This document shows positions 9,905-18,114 of a DNA stretch of 64,000 bases, piece by piece (positions within the stretch are counted from its first letter, which is position 1; each line of letters opens with the position of its first letter). A model generated the notes under the pieces. The model saw only the letters and a list, made by a program, of their open reading frames with translations, was not told where the DNA came from and searched no databases. Where the stretch lies: assembly GCA_942491665.1 (NCBI GenBank), contig CALOBR010000007.1:129484-193483 (forward strand), in the 5' to 3' direction. The position numbers were made by a program, and so were the translations under genes. The stretch is from CAVQGZ01 sp942491665. Lineage in GTDB: Bacteria > Actinomycetota > Actinomycetes > Jiangellales > Jiangellaceae.

Positions 9905-10984
9905 ATGACGCGGCGCATGATGGTGGGGCTGAGCCTCGCGCTGGCGATGGTCGCCGCGGGATGTACCGCTACCTCCGCAGACCCCGCCTCGCCGGCTGAC
10001 TCGCCCGCGGATGAGGCCCTGCCTGCACCGGTGAGCCCGGACGTTGCTCCCGCCCGGACGCCGTCGCCCTCGCCGGACACGGCCCCCGCGCCGACGCCGG
10101 CGCCGCCGGAGCCGCCGGCCAACCCGGTATCGCTGCCCTCCCTCATGGAGCGCGACTTCGACGGACGCGCTTTGCGGGTGGGAGACGTGCTGGCCAGCAA
10201 CGAGGCGTACACGAAGTCAGCGGTGACATATCGAAGCGGTGACTTGCGCATCTCCGGGGTGCTGTACGTACCGACCGGGGCCGGGCCCTTCCCCGCGTTG
10301 GTGCTCAACCACGGCTACATCGACCCCGACGTCTACGTCACCGGCCAGGGCCTGCAGATCGAGCAGGACTATCTGGCTCGCTCGGGCTTCGTCGTGCTGC
10401 ACACCGACTACCGCAACCATGCGGGCTCAGACTCTGACCCAGCCAATGACAAGCGACTTCGTCTCGGCTACACCGACGACACCATCAACGCTGTGCTGGC
10501 CCTGCGCGACTCTGGCCTGCCTGCCGTCGACCCTGACCGGATCGGAATGATGGGTCGGTCGATGGGCGGGGGAGTCACCATGAATGCCTTGGTCGTGGCC
10601 CCCGGACTGGTGGATGCGGCGGTCATCTACGCCTCCGTCAGCTCGGCCACGGTCGACAACCACAACAAGTGGACGGTGGGGGAGCGACCCGAGCTCGCCG
10701 GGCGCATCGAGCGCCGCTTCGGGTCGCCGGAGCAGGCGCCGGAGTTCTGGGCCACAGTCTCTCCGCGCACCTACTTCGACCGGATCACCGAGCCCGTCCT
10801 GGTGCACCACGGCACGGCTGACGAGACGTGCCCGATCGCCTGGGCAGACAAGACGGTCGCGGCCATGGAGCGCCAAGGCGTGGACGTCACCTACGCCCGC
10901 TACCCGGGTGAGGGGCATGCCTTCTCCGCGGCGTGGGCTGACTCGATGGCGACCACGGTCGGGTTCTTCCGGCAGCATCTCTGA
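9905..10984 (+). CDS. Lipoprotein alpha/beta-hydrolase (S9-like dienelactone/prolyl oligopeptidase fold)
   Basis: A 359-residue exported protein. A short basic N-terminus (MTRRMM) and hydrophobic stretch end at VAAGC, a lipobox variant, so it is probably anchored to the outer face of the membrane. A Pro/Ala/Asp-rich linker (about residues 25-75) follows. The hydrolase domain has the nucleophile elbow GRSMGGG (Ser near 218), Asp in GTADETC (near 304) and His in GEGHAF (near 336). Spacing fits S9-type peptidases and related esterases; the substrate is not evident. An ATG ten codons upstream would add a non-signal extension and is disfavoured. No close operon partner. Confidence 0.85.
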   Translation: MTRRMMVGLSLALAMVAAGCTATSADPASPADSPADEALPAPVSPDVAPARTPSPSPDTAPAPTPAPPEPPANPVSLPSLMERDFDGRALRVGDVLASNEAYTKSAVTYRSGDLRISGVLYVPTGAGPFPALVLNHGYIDPDVYVTGQGLQIEQDYLARSGFVVLHTDYRNHAGSDSDPANDKRLRLGYTDDTINAVLALRDSGLPAVDPDRIGMMGRSMGGGVTMNALVVAPGLVDAAVIYASVSSATVDNHNKWTVGERPELAGRIERRFGSPEQAPEFWATVSPRTYFDRITEPVLVHHGTADETCPIAWADKTVAAMERQGVDVTYARYPGEGHAFSAAWADSMATTVGFFRQHL

Positions 10985-11109
10985 GGCCCAGCGTCCCGCG
11001 CCTTGCCGTGGGTTCGGGGCGGTATCTGGGTAGCGCTGGCTACCCGAACCGCACCGTGATCATCGACCCCCCCACAAGGTGCAGCCTGAGTCGGTCGGGG
11101 AAGCACGGC

Positions 11110-11123
11110 TACGTTGAGGGATC
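11110..11123 (+). promoter_or_regulatory. -10 box placed for a leaderless start
   Basis: TACGTT at 11110-11115 is followed by eight bases and then the ATG of the DUF1697 gene. This is the spacing expected if transcription starts at or beside the start codon. No ribosome site is seen. A weak -35-like CTGAGT lies about 18 bases upstream. Confidence 0.45.
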
Positions 11124-11666
11124 ATGGCGACGAAGTACGTGGTGCTGCTGCGCGGCATCAACGTGGGCGGACGCAACAAGGTGCTGATGGCCGACCTGCG
11201 CGCAGCCTTCGAGAGCGCCGGCTACGAGTCGGTGTCGACCTACATCCAGTCGGGCAACGTGCTGCTCACCACCGACATCACACCGGACGGCCTGGAGAGC
11301 GAGATCGAAGCGATGCTCGGGCGACGTTTCGGCCTGCCACTGATTGTGGTCGTACGCAGCCATGAGCAGATCCGCGCGGTGGTGCAGAGGGCTCCGGACG
11401 GCTTCGGAACGGATCCCGGCACGCATCACTCCGACACGATCTTTCTGAAGACGCCGCTGACGACGGAGCAGGTCATGCACGTCGTCCGCCTGCGTGAAGG
11501 CGTGGACGCGGTGTGGGCTGGCGACGGAGTCGTCTACTTCCAGCGCCTTGCCGCCCGACGCACCGAGAGCCGCATGAGCGCCATCGTCGGGACGCCGGAG
11601 TACCAGCAGATGACGATCCGATCCTGGTCGACGACCATGAAGCTTCTCGCTCTGCTCGACGCGTGA
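11124..11666 (+). CDS. DUF1697 family protein
   Basis: A 180-residue cytoplasmic protein that begins with the family hallmark YVVLLRGINVGGRNKV, followed by YIQSGNVLL near residue 45-55. Length and motifs match DUF1697 throughout; the C-terminal RSWSTTMKLLALLD helix is also typical. The biochemical role of this family is unknown. The gene is monocistronic, with a 14-base interval between a -10-like box and the ATG that suggests a leaderless message. Confidence 0.92.
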   Translation: MATKYVVLLRGINVGGRNKVLMADLRAAFESAGYESVSTYIQSGNVLLTTDITPDGLESEIEAMLGRRFGLPLIVVVRSHEQIRAVVQRAPDGFGTDPGTHHSDTIFLKTPLTTEQVMHVVRLREGVDAVWAGDGVVYFQRLAARRTESRMSAIVGTPEYQQMTIRSWSTTMKLLALLDA

Positions 11667-11765
11667 CCGACACCGGCGGTGCCGGAGGTGTCAGCGCCGC
11701 GTTCGGGGGCGAAGTTCCGCAGTCGATGCGTTGACAGGGTGCCCCGGCGGGTCCATCGTCGTTGC

Positions 11766-13646
11766 ATGGGCACGCTCACCCGTCAGCCGTTGGACGTCGA
11801 GAGTTTGATTAAGACTCTTGCGCAGCGAGAATCCGAGCGATGCATGGTCGCTCCCAGTCCCGAGCTCAGCGAGCGGATCAAGAGCGAGGTGTCGAGGCTG
11901 CAGTCCAGCAAGCGCATGCGTGAGCTGGCACCGCAGGTGCGCATCGGGCTGCCGCGTCGACCTGGCCTCAACGACGGTCTAATCATCCCGGGAAGCCACT
12001 TTCCCCTTGGCACCTCCGTCGACCAGGTGCGCAGCGCGGCAGCCGACCGCTCGCCTCTTCACGGCACCCTGCGCGTGATCGTCGTGCTGGTCGACTTCTC
12101 CGACCGAGAGATGGAGCAGACCCAGGACCACTTCGACGACTTGTTCTTCTCCACAGGAGAGGTGCCTGGGGGGAGCGTTCGCGAGTACTTCGACGAGGTC
12201 ACCAACGGGCTCGTCACGTTGACCGGTCAGGTCGTCGGGCCATATCGCATGCCCCGCACCTTGGCCGACTACGCCAACGGTGCCTCGGGCACGGGCTCCG
12301 CGACCCCCAACGCACGCACCATGGCGCGCGACGCCGTGCTGGCCGCCGATCCGCACGTCAACTTCGGTCCGTACGACAACGACAGCAACGGGTTTGTCGA
12401 CGCCTTCGTCGTGGTGCACGCCGGGCAGGGCGCGGAGATGACCGGTAGCCCCGGGGACATCTGGTCTCACAAGTGGGTCCTGTCCGGAGGGGCCTACAGC
12501 ACCGACGGCACCAAGGTGTACGGCTACCTCACGGTGCCGGAGGACTCGCGGATCGGCGTGTGTGCCCACGAGCTTGGCCACCTGCTCTTCGGCTTCCCCG
12601 ACCTCTACGACACCGACAACACCTCCGAGGGCGTGGGCAACTGGTGCCTCATGGCGGGCGGTTCGTGGAACGGCGGGGGCGACACGCCGGCGCACCCGTC
12701 CGCCTGGTGCAAGGTGCAGCAGGCGTGGGTCACCGTGGCGAACGTGACAGCCAACGGTCCGATCACCGTCCAGGATGTCAAGGACGCGCACCGCGTGTTC
12801 CGGCTCTGGAAGGACGGGACGTCCGGGCAGGAGTACTTCTTGGTCGAGAACCGTCAGCGCACGCGTTTCGACGCGGCACTGCCCGGCGACGGGCTGCTGA
12901 TCTGGCACCTGGACGACGCCATCGCCAACAATTCCGACGAGACCCACTACCGGGTGGCGTTGGAGCAGGCGGACGGCCTCGCACACCTGGAGAGCTCGGC
13001 GAACCGCGGGGATGCCGGCGACACGTTCCCCGGCAGCAGCGACAACCGGGCGTTCACCAACACCTCCACGCCGAGTTCCAAGTCCTACGGCGGCCTGAAC
13101 ACCTGCGTCTCGGTCACCGCCATCAGCGACTCCGGGGCCGTAATGACCGCGCAGGTGACCGTGGCGTGCGGCAAGTCCACGCTCAAGGATGCCAAGGACG
13201 GCAAGGACACTCGCAAGGACCGCAAGGACAAAGACGTCAAAGACCGGGTCAAGGACGTCAAGGAGTTGCGCAAGGAGGCCGGCAAGGATGTCGGCGACAA
13301 GGCGCTCGTCCGCGACAAGCGTCCGGAGAAGCCAGTGACCGACAAGTCGGTGGCCTACGACAAGAACTGGGACGCGAAGGTCACCGACGCCAAGTACCCC
13401 GACGGCAAGCTCACCGACGGGTGGGACTGGCGCAGCCCTGAGGCGCAGGTTCCAGACGGTGGTGTGGATGCGCTGCAGGCACGTCTGGAGGCGCTGGAGG
13501 CGGCCGTGTTCGGCCCGGTCGAGCCGTTCATCGGCGACGAGCTGCGACCCGACCTGCGTGACAGCGCCCTCTCCGACGAGCTGGGGCCCGGCACCAGCGT
13601 GGACCTGCCTGACAAGCGCGACTTCGACTCACCCCCCGGGGCTTGA
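11766..13646 (+). CDS. M6-family metalloprotease with a Lys/Asp-rich C-terminal tail
   Basis: A protein of 626 residues. The peptidase domain has the zinc site HELGH (residues about 267-271) followed by FGFPDLYDTD, typical of M6 (immune inhibitor A-like) proteases, with DNDSNGFVDAFVVVHAGQG upstream. The N-terminus, MGTLTRQPLDVESLIKTL, is not a signal peptide, which is odd for a normally secreted family. After about residue 469 the sequence turns into KD-type repeats (for example KDAKDGKDTRKDRKDKD) rich in Lys and Asp for roughly 90 residues. An acidic end follows, with LQARLEALEAAVFG likely helical. The stop overlaps the next start as TTGA, and two more genes follow with overlap. The tail may be a substrate for the ATP-grasp enzyme encoded downstream (inference). 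Confidence 0.88.
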   Translation: MGTLTRQPLDVESLIKTLAQRESERCMVAPSPELSERIKSEVSRLQSSKRMRELAPQVRIGLPRRPGLNDGLIIPGSHFPLGTSVDQVRSAAADRSPLHGTLRVIVVLVDFSDREMEQTQDHFDDLFFSTGEVPGGSVREYFDEVTNGLVTLTGQVVGPYRMPRTLADYANGASGTGSATPNARTMARDAVLAADPHVNFGPYDNDSNGFVDAFVVVHAGQGAEMTGSPGDIWSHKWVLSGGAYSTDGTKVYGYLTVPEDSRIGVCAHELGHLLFGFPDLYDTDNTSEGVGNWCLMAGGSWNGGGDTPAHPSAWCKVQQAWVTVANVTANGPITVQDVKDAHRVFRLWKDGTSGQEYFLVENRQRTRFDAALPGDGLLIWHLDDAIANNSDETHYRVALEQADGLAHLESSANRGDAGDTFPGSSDNRAFTNTSTPSSKSYGGLNTCVSVTAISDSGAVMTAQVTVACGKSTLKDAKDGKDTRKDRKDKDVKDRVKDVKELRKEAGKDVGDKALVRDKRPEKPVTDKSVAYDKNWDAKVTDAKYPDGKLTDGWDWRSPEAQVPDGGVDALQARLEALEAAVFGPVEPFIGDELRPDLRDSALSDELGPGTSVDLPDKRDFDSPPGA

Positions 13647-14497
13647 CCGCGCGCGTGCTGCTGGTTCTCGCCGATAGGGACGACCAACTGGCGCGCCGGC
13701 TGGTGGCCCGCACCACCGGCAGGGTCGAGACGGTGTGGCTGACGCCCAGCGACCTCGCGCGGGGCCGGTGGGAGCACCGCGTCAGGCATGCCCGAAGCGG
13801 AACCGGCTCGGGGGTCGAGGTGCGCTCGCGTGTGCACTGCCGGGGACGCTGGCACGACCTCACGCAGGCGTGCGCGACGCTGAACCGCGTCCGGTGGCTG
13901 CCGCCCGCCTCGGCGGGGTTCGCCTCCGAGGTCGACCGGGAGTACGCGGCCGCCGAGCGCCACGCGCTGCTGCTGAGCGTGCTGGCCGCGCTGCCCGGCG
14001 CCGTCGTGAACCGGCCGGTTCCGCCCAGCCTGGCCGGCGCCGACCTGACGCCTGCGGGGTGGCTCGCGCTGGCGGCATCAGTAGGGCTGCCAGTGCGCCA
14101 GACTGTGCTCACCACCGACGCTCGCCGCTACCCACGACCGGGGTGGTCGGCGCGACGCTGGCCAGGACTGGACGCGGCTGCGCCCGGCATCCCGCCGGGG
14201 CCACACCCGCTCGTGTGGCTCGGTCCCGTCCGTTCCGTGCATCGTTGCTGGGTGGTGGGCGATGCCGTCGTGCCCGCCGACGCGCCCGCCGCCCGGCTCG
14301 CCGCCGAGGTCGACGTCGCACGCCTGGCGCAGGCCGCCGGATGCGCGCTGCTGGAGGTAGGGCTCGCTCTCCACGACGGCGACGACGGGCGCGGTGCCGT
14401 GCTGGTCGGCGCTGACGCTGTGCCCGACGAGGTCCCGGACCCTGTGCTCGACGCGCTCGCCCGCGCCCTGCTGCGGCCCGCGGCGGTGCTCCCGTGA
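13643..14497 (+). CDS. ATP-grasp-like protein, apparently degenerate
   Basis: A 284-residue protein with no clear database-style signature that I recognise. Its layout parallels the ATP-grasp gene that follows: an N-terminal Rossmann-like strand (VLLVLADRDDQLARRLV), a DREYAAAERHALLLSVLAAL helix seen in peptide-modifying ATP-grasp proteins, GLPVRQTVLTTDARR at the domain junction, and RCWVVGDAVV near residue 196 where RimK-like enzymes have a VxGDKV strand. The C-terminal Mg/ATP residues (E-x-N) are not recognisable, so it may be a catalytically inactive partner. It starts at a TTG overlapping the protease stop (TTGA); a GTG at 13655 is an alternative. Its stop overlaps the next GTG. Confidence 0.75.
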   Translation: MTARVLLVLADRDDQLARRLVARTTGRVETVWLTPSDLARGRWEHRVRHARSGTGSGVEVRSRVHCRGRWHDLTQACATLNRVRWLPPASAGFASEVDREYAAAERHALLLSVLAALPGAVVNRPVPPSLAGADLTPAGWLALAASVGLPVRQTVLTTDARRYPRPGWSARRWPGLDAAAPGIPPGPHPLVWLGPVRSVHRCWVVGDAVVPADAPAARLAAEVDVARLAQAAGCALLEVGLALHDGDDGRGAVLVGADAVPDEVPDPVLDALARALLRPAAVLP

Positions 14498-15408
14498 TTC
14501 TGCTCTGGGGCATTCCCTCCGAGCCGCCGATGCGCCTGGCAGCCGAGGCCGCGGAGCGCGCCGGCGTCGACCACGTCGTCCTCGACCAGCGAACGTCAAG
14601 CGACGACGACCTGGTGATTGACCTGTCGCGAGGCTGCGGCACGCTCGCGACGGGCGGGCGCACTCTCGACCTTGCCGCGCTGCGCGGTGTGTACGTGCGC
14701 ATCATGGACCCCGCACGCGTGCCCGGCAACGACTCGACCGCCGACCGCCGAGCACGGTCGTCCGCGCTGCACGAGATGCTGCTCACCTGGCTGGACGCGG
14801 CTCCCGCCCAGGTACGCGTCGCCAATCCGACACCGGCGATGGCCACCAACGGGTCCAAGCCGTACCAGGCACAGCTCATCGCCCAGGTTGGGTTCGACGT
14901 CCCCGAGACGCTGGTCACCGACGAGGCCCAGGTGCTCGCCACGTTCGAGGATGAGTGCGGTCCGGTGGTGTTCAAGAGCATCAGCGCCGTGCGTTCCATC
15001 GTCTCGCCGCTCGACCCCGCGGCACGAGCCCGGCTGGGCCGGCTTCGCTGGCTGCCCGTCCAGTTCCAGCGTCGTGAGCGCGGCGACGACGTGCGCGTGC
15101 ACGTGGTAGGCGACAAGGTTCTGGCGGCGCGAGCGCGCACCGATGCCGTCGACTACCGCTACGCCGGACGGGACGGGCACGAGGTACGGCTCGAGCCGAT
15201 CGACCTGCCCGACGACGTCGCACGCCGGTGCGTCGAGCTGTCCGAGCGGCTCGGTCTGCCGTTCGCCGGGATCGACCTGATGGTGCGACCGGACGGGTCG
15301 TGGGTGTGCTTCGAGGTCAACCCGTCCCCGGGCTACTCGTGGTACGAGCAAGCAGCCGGCCTGCCCATCGCCGACGCCCTGGTGTCATGGCTGGCCCATC
15401 GGCACTGA
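14494..15408 (+). CDS. ATP-grasp ligase, RimK/graspetide-synthetase-like
   Basis: A 304-residue protein with the three ATP-grasp subdomains. The pre-ATP-grasp part holds LAALRGVYVRIMDPARVP and ALHEMLLTWLD. The ATP-binding part has GPVVFKSISAVRSIVSPL (Lys for nucleotide binding) and RGDDVRVHVVGDKVLAA. The metal site is GLPFAGIDLMVRPDGSW followed by CFEVNPSPGYSWYE (Glu and Asn ligands). Such enzymes form amide or ester bonds using ATP, including Glu-tailing by RimK and side-chain macrocycles in graspetides. The GTG start overlaps the preceding stop by four bases. Its partners, a protease with a Lys/Asp-rich tail and a degenerate paralogue, suggest peptide modification; the actual bond formed is unknown. 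Confidence 0.88.
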   Translation: MILLWGIPSEPPMRLAAEAAERAGVDHVVLDQRTSSDDDLVIDLSRGCGTLATGGRTLDLAALRGVYVRIMDPARVPGNDSTADRRARSSALHEMLLTWLDAAPAQVRVANPTPAMATNGSKPYQAQLIAQVGFDVPETLVTDEAQVLATFEDECGPVVFKSISAVRSIVSPLDPAARARLGRLRWLPVQFQRRERGDDVRVHVVGDKVLAARARTDAVDYRYAGRDGHEVRLEPIDLPDDVARRCVELSERLGLPFAGIDLMVRPDGSWVCFEVNPSPGYSWYEQAAGLPIADALVSWLAHRH

Positions 15409-15427
15409 GCAGGTCCACAATCGAGGC

Positions 15428-15733
15428 ATGGTGCAGGCGATCGAGAACTGGGCATCGGTGACGGGAGCCGTGCGCGGGGTCGTGCCCAGCGACAAGGGAC
15501 CGGACTGGCGCGTACTCGTCCTCGACGTCGGCCCCGCCCAGATCGACGACCTCGAGGGCTGGCCCAACCTGGTGCGCGGGCAGGTGGGCGACGACCACCT
15601 GCTGGCGGTCACCGTCCGCGAAGCGCAGCTGGACGAGAGCATCATCGCGCCCGGACAGCTCGTCAGATGCCGAGCACGGCTGGCTGCTCCGGGTCAGGTG
15701 ATGGCCCACCCGGACGGTCTTGGCCGAGCCTGA
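15428..15733 (+). CDS. Small protein of unknown function
   Basis: A 101-residue frame with balanced composition that begins 19 bases after the ATP-grasp stop. It has alternating hydrophobic strands (WRVLVLDVG, HLLAVTVREAQL, QLVRCRARLAAPGQVMA), suggestive of a small beta-barrel or OB-like fold, but no family is recognised. No signal peptide, membrane segment or cysteine pair is present (one Cys). It could be the last gene of the protease/ATP-grasp operon. The ATG is preceded by GAGG at short spacing. Confidence 0.6.
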   Translation: MVQAIENWASVTGAVRGVVPSDKGPDWRVLVLDVGPAQIDDLEGWPNLVRGQVGDDHLLAVTVREAQLDESIIAPGQLVRCRARLAAPGQVMAHPDGLGRA

Positions 15734-15955
15734 CTCGAGGCCGGCCACAGCGGTTGCACCTTCGACATCGTCGAGCGGCCCTCGCTGCCGAGCCGTTTCG
15801 CGCCCGGGTACACGTGCGGCCGGCCTGATGCAGCACCACGCGGCACTAAGTCGACAGGTCTGGACGTCGGGAGCCGAAGTACCTAGTGTCTTCTCAAGAC
15901 CCGCTTGAGCACACAGGTGGCGTCGCTCGTCTACCCAGTCCTGAGCGAGGCACCT

Positions 15956-17671
15956 GTGAACGTTCATCTGCTGTCCCGCCCGCGTGACTCTCGCGCATTC
16001 ATGCCGGCCGGCGCCATCGCTGCCCTGGCCGCCGGGCTCACCAACGGCGGTGTCGAGGTCTGCACTGACGTGTCTGCCGCGGCGCGACCTGGCCGTCGCT
16101 CCGCGGCTGCCCGCTCGCATGCTCGCCCCAGCCCGCACTGGTTCCGCTACGCCGTGGACGTGTGCGCGACCGAGCTGCGCCGAACCTGGACCCACGGCCG
16201 GCCCGACGTCGTGCACGCCTTCGGGCGCGTGGCCACCGCAGCGGCGCTTCGCGTGAGCGAGGGGGCACTGCCGGTGGTCGCGACGTTCAGTGAGGACGGG
16301 CCGCCGGCGGCATATGAGCGCTGGCTGACGGGACGGGTTGAGGGTCTGATCGTCGCGTCGACGGCTGAGCTCGAGAGCTGGCAGCGTGCCGGGGTGCCAC
16401 GGGGACGCATCCGGGTGGTGCCCCCGCCCGTCGTCGTGACCCATCCCGACGCCCACGCGCCCGGCACCGGGGAGGTCGTCGTCACCGACGCGACCGGCAG
16501 TGACCTCGAGACCATCGTCACCTCCATGCCCTTCTGGGCACCGGCACGGCTGGTGGTGCTCGGCGCAGTCTCGGCCCAGCGGCTGGCACTGGTGTCCGAG
16601 GCGGCTGAGAACCTGGGCGTGCTTGACCGCATCGAGTTTCGTCCCGGCCTTCGGCCGGCACAGTGCGATGCCGTGATGGCCGACGCCGGCCCGGTCGCAG
16701 TTGGTGAGGCCGTGCGCCGATTCGTCCGAGACCCGGTGGTGGCCCGCGGGTACGGCTCGGCGGCGCTGGTGCGCACCGCCGCGATCCAACACCCGGACGT
16801 GGTGGCCCAGCGGGTCGTCCCGACCTACGCCGACGCCGTCGGACACCATCGGTCCGTCACCGGGCGGGGCGGGCGCAGGAGTCCGCTGGCGTCGGCCTGC
16901 AAGACCGTGTGCGAGCCCGACGGTCACGAGCGACGTGACGGGTTGGCCACCGAGTACCTGCCGCTGGCCCGCCAGCTGGCGGGTCGCTATGCCGGTCGCG
17001 GGCAGCCGTTGGACGATCTCGTCGAGGTGGCCAGCCTCGGACTGGTCAAGGCGGCCGCCCGCTTCGACTCTGAGCGCGGGACGGCCTTCGCGGCCTACGC
17101 GTCGCCGACCATTCTTGGTGAGCTGCGCCGGTACTTCCGCGACCACGCCTGGTCGGTTCGGGTGCCGCGCAGCATGCAAGAAGTCTCGATGGAGGTCGAG
17201 AGTGCGACGCTGAGCCTGGCGCAAGCCCAGGGCGAGACCCCGACCGCCGAGTCGGTCGGGCGGGAGGTTGGCCTGAGCGACTACGAGGTGCGTCGCGCCT
17301 GGCAGACTCGCGCCGAGGCGCTCGGGCACGCGTCCATCGACCTGCCGATCGGGGAGGGTCACGACCAGACGCTTGCCGACCTGATTGGCACCGACGACGA
17401 CCGGCTCGACGACGTCGAGGCACAGCTGGCCGTCCGTGAGGCGCTGAGCCGGCTTCCGGAGCAGGTAAGCGAGATCATCACCCTGCGCTACTTCGGCGAG
17501 CGCACCCAGCAGTCCATCGCCGAGCAGCTCGGTGTCTCCCAGGCGCACGTGTCGCGGACGTTGACCCGCACTCTTGCCGCCATTCGCGACCACGTGATGA
17601 ACGACGCGCCTCTGCCGGAGTCGTGGGCTCCGGCTCCCGCGCGGATGCCGGGCCAGGCCGTGCCTGCCTGA
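15956..17671 (+). CDS. Fusion of a GT4-like glycosyltransferase domain and a SigB/SigF-type sigma factor
   Basis: One open frame of 571 residues. Residues about 1-310 resemble a GT-B fold glycosyltransferase: HLLSRPRDSRAFMPAGAIAA, PDVVHAFGRVATAAALR, ASTAELESWQRAGVPRGRI and a C-terminal GYGSAALVRTAA helix. The usual nucleotide-sugar E-x7-E motif is not obvious. Residues about 323-560 are a group 3 sigma-70 factor: region 2 DLVEVASLGLVKAAARFD and FAAYASPTILGELRRYFRDH, region 3 ETPTAESVGREVGLSDYEV, region 4 LPEQVSEIITLRYFGERTQQ. The GTG at 15956 has GCGAGG seven bases upstream. An internal GTG near 16909 could allow separate sigma translation. No anti-sigma gene is adjacent. Confidence 0.85.
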   Translation: MNVHLLSRPRDSRAFMPAGAIAALAAGLTNGGVEVCTDVSAAARPGRRSAAARSHARPSPHWFRYAVDVCATELRRTWTHGRPDVVHAFGRVATAAALRVSEGALPVVATFSEDGPPAAYERWLTGRVEGLIVASTAELESWQRAGVPRGRIRVVPPPVVVTHPDAHAPGTGEVVVTDATGSDLETIVTSMPFWAPARLVVLGAVSAQRLALVSEAAENLGVLDRIEFRPGLRPAQCDAVMADAGPVAVGEAVRRFVRDPVVARGYGSAALVRTAAIQHPDVVAQRVVPTYADAVGHHRSVTGRGGRRSPLASACKTVCEPDGHERRDGLATEYLPLARQLAGRYAGRGQPLDDLVEVASLGLVKAAARFDSERGTAFAAYASPTILGELRRYFRDHAWSVRVPRSMQEVSMEVESATLSLAQAQGETPTAESVGREVGLSDYEVRRAWQTRAEALGHASIDLPIGEGHDQTLADLIGTDDDRLDDVEAQLAVREALSRLPEQVSEIITLRYFGERTQQSIAEQLGVSQAHVSRTLTRTLAAIRDHVMNDAPLPESWAPAPARMPGQAVPA

Positions 17672-17704
17672 GGAGGGGCCGTAGGCGTCGTCGGCGGTGT
17701 GCTG

Positions 17705-17959
17705 TCAGTGGCAGGCGCCGGGCCGATACACTTCGCGCGTCGGGTGCCGGGCGAGGTACTCCACCTCGAGCTCGCCGGTGCGGGACATGTGCGTGACGAA
17801 CGCCTGGTGCGAGCTGTGGCGAAGCGCATGGAGCGGCGCGCGGTGCAGGTTGGTCAGGTAACGCAGCAACGTGGCATCGTCCAAGTCGCGCGCATCGAGA
17901 CCCAGGTCACCGGTTCGCAGGCGGCCGGCGGTCACGTCGCTCTGCTGTCTGGTGCTCAC
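17705..17959 (-). CDS. Small conserved actinobacterial protein (DUF6158-like)
   Basis: A helical protein of 84 residues with the layout LDDATLLRYLTNLHRAPLHA, then a His-rich turn, then ELEVEYLARHPTREV. This matches my recollection of the small DUF6158-type proteins of actinobacteria, whose function is unknown. The GTG at 17959 has GAAGGG upstream at suitable spacing, so I prefer it to a start eleven codons earlier. It converges on the sigma fusion gene with only about 30 bases between the stops, so a shared terminator is likely, though I see no strong hairpin. Confidence 0.7.
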   Translation of the reverse strand: MSTRQQSDVTAGRLRTGDLGLDARDLDDATLLRYLTNLHRAPLHALRHSSHQAFVTHMSRTGELEVEYLARHPTREVYRPGACH

Positions 17960-18114
17960 AGTGGGACCCTTCGGTGACGACGCCGTCACCACCCCCTACC
18001 CGGACGGCGGTCATCCATACTGGCCGAGCCGCAGTTCTCTGAACACCCCGCTGGGGCGGCACGGGGGCGTCCGACTCTGGCGCACCACGGCTTGGGGCTG
18101 GTACGACACCCCGT

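Noticed and set aside
13171..13440. Lys/Asp repeat region as a CRISPR-like or tandem DNA repeat
   Set aside because: The repetition is at the protein level with varying codons and no fixed spacer or unit length.
15317..17593. Long - strand open frame of about 758 codons opposite the sigma fusion gene
   Set aside because: The opposite strand has unmistakable sigma-70 regions; this product is Arg/His/Gly noise without motifs.
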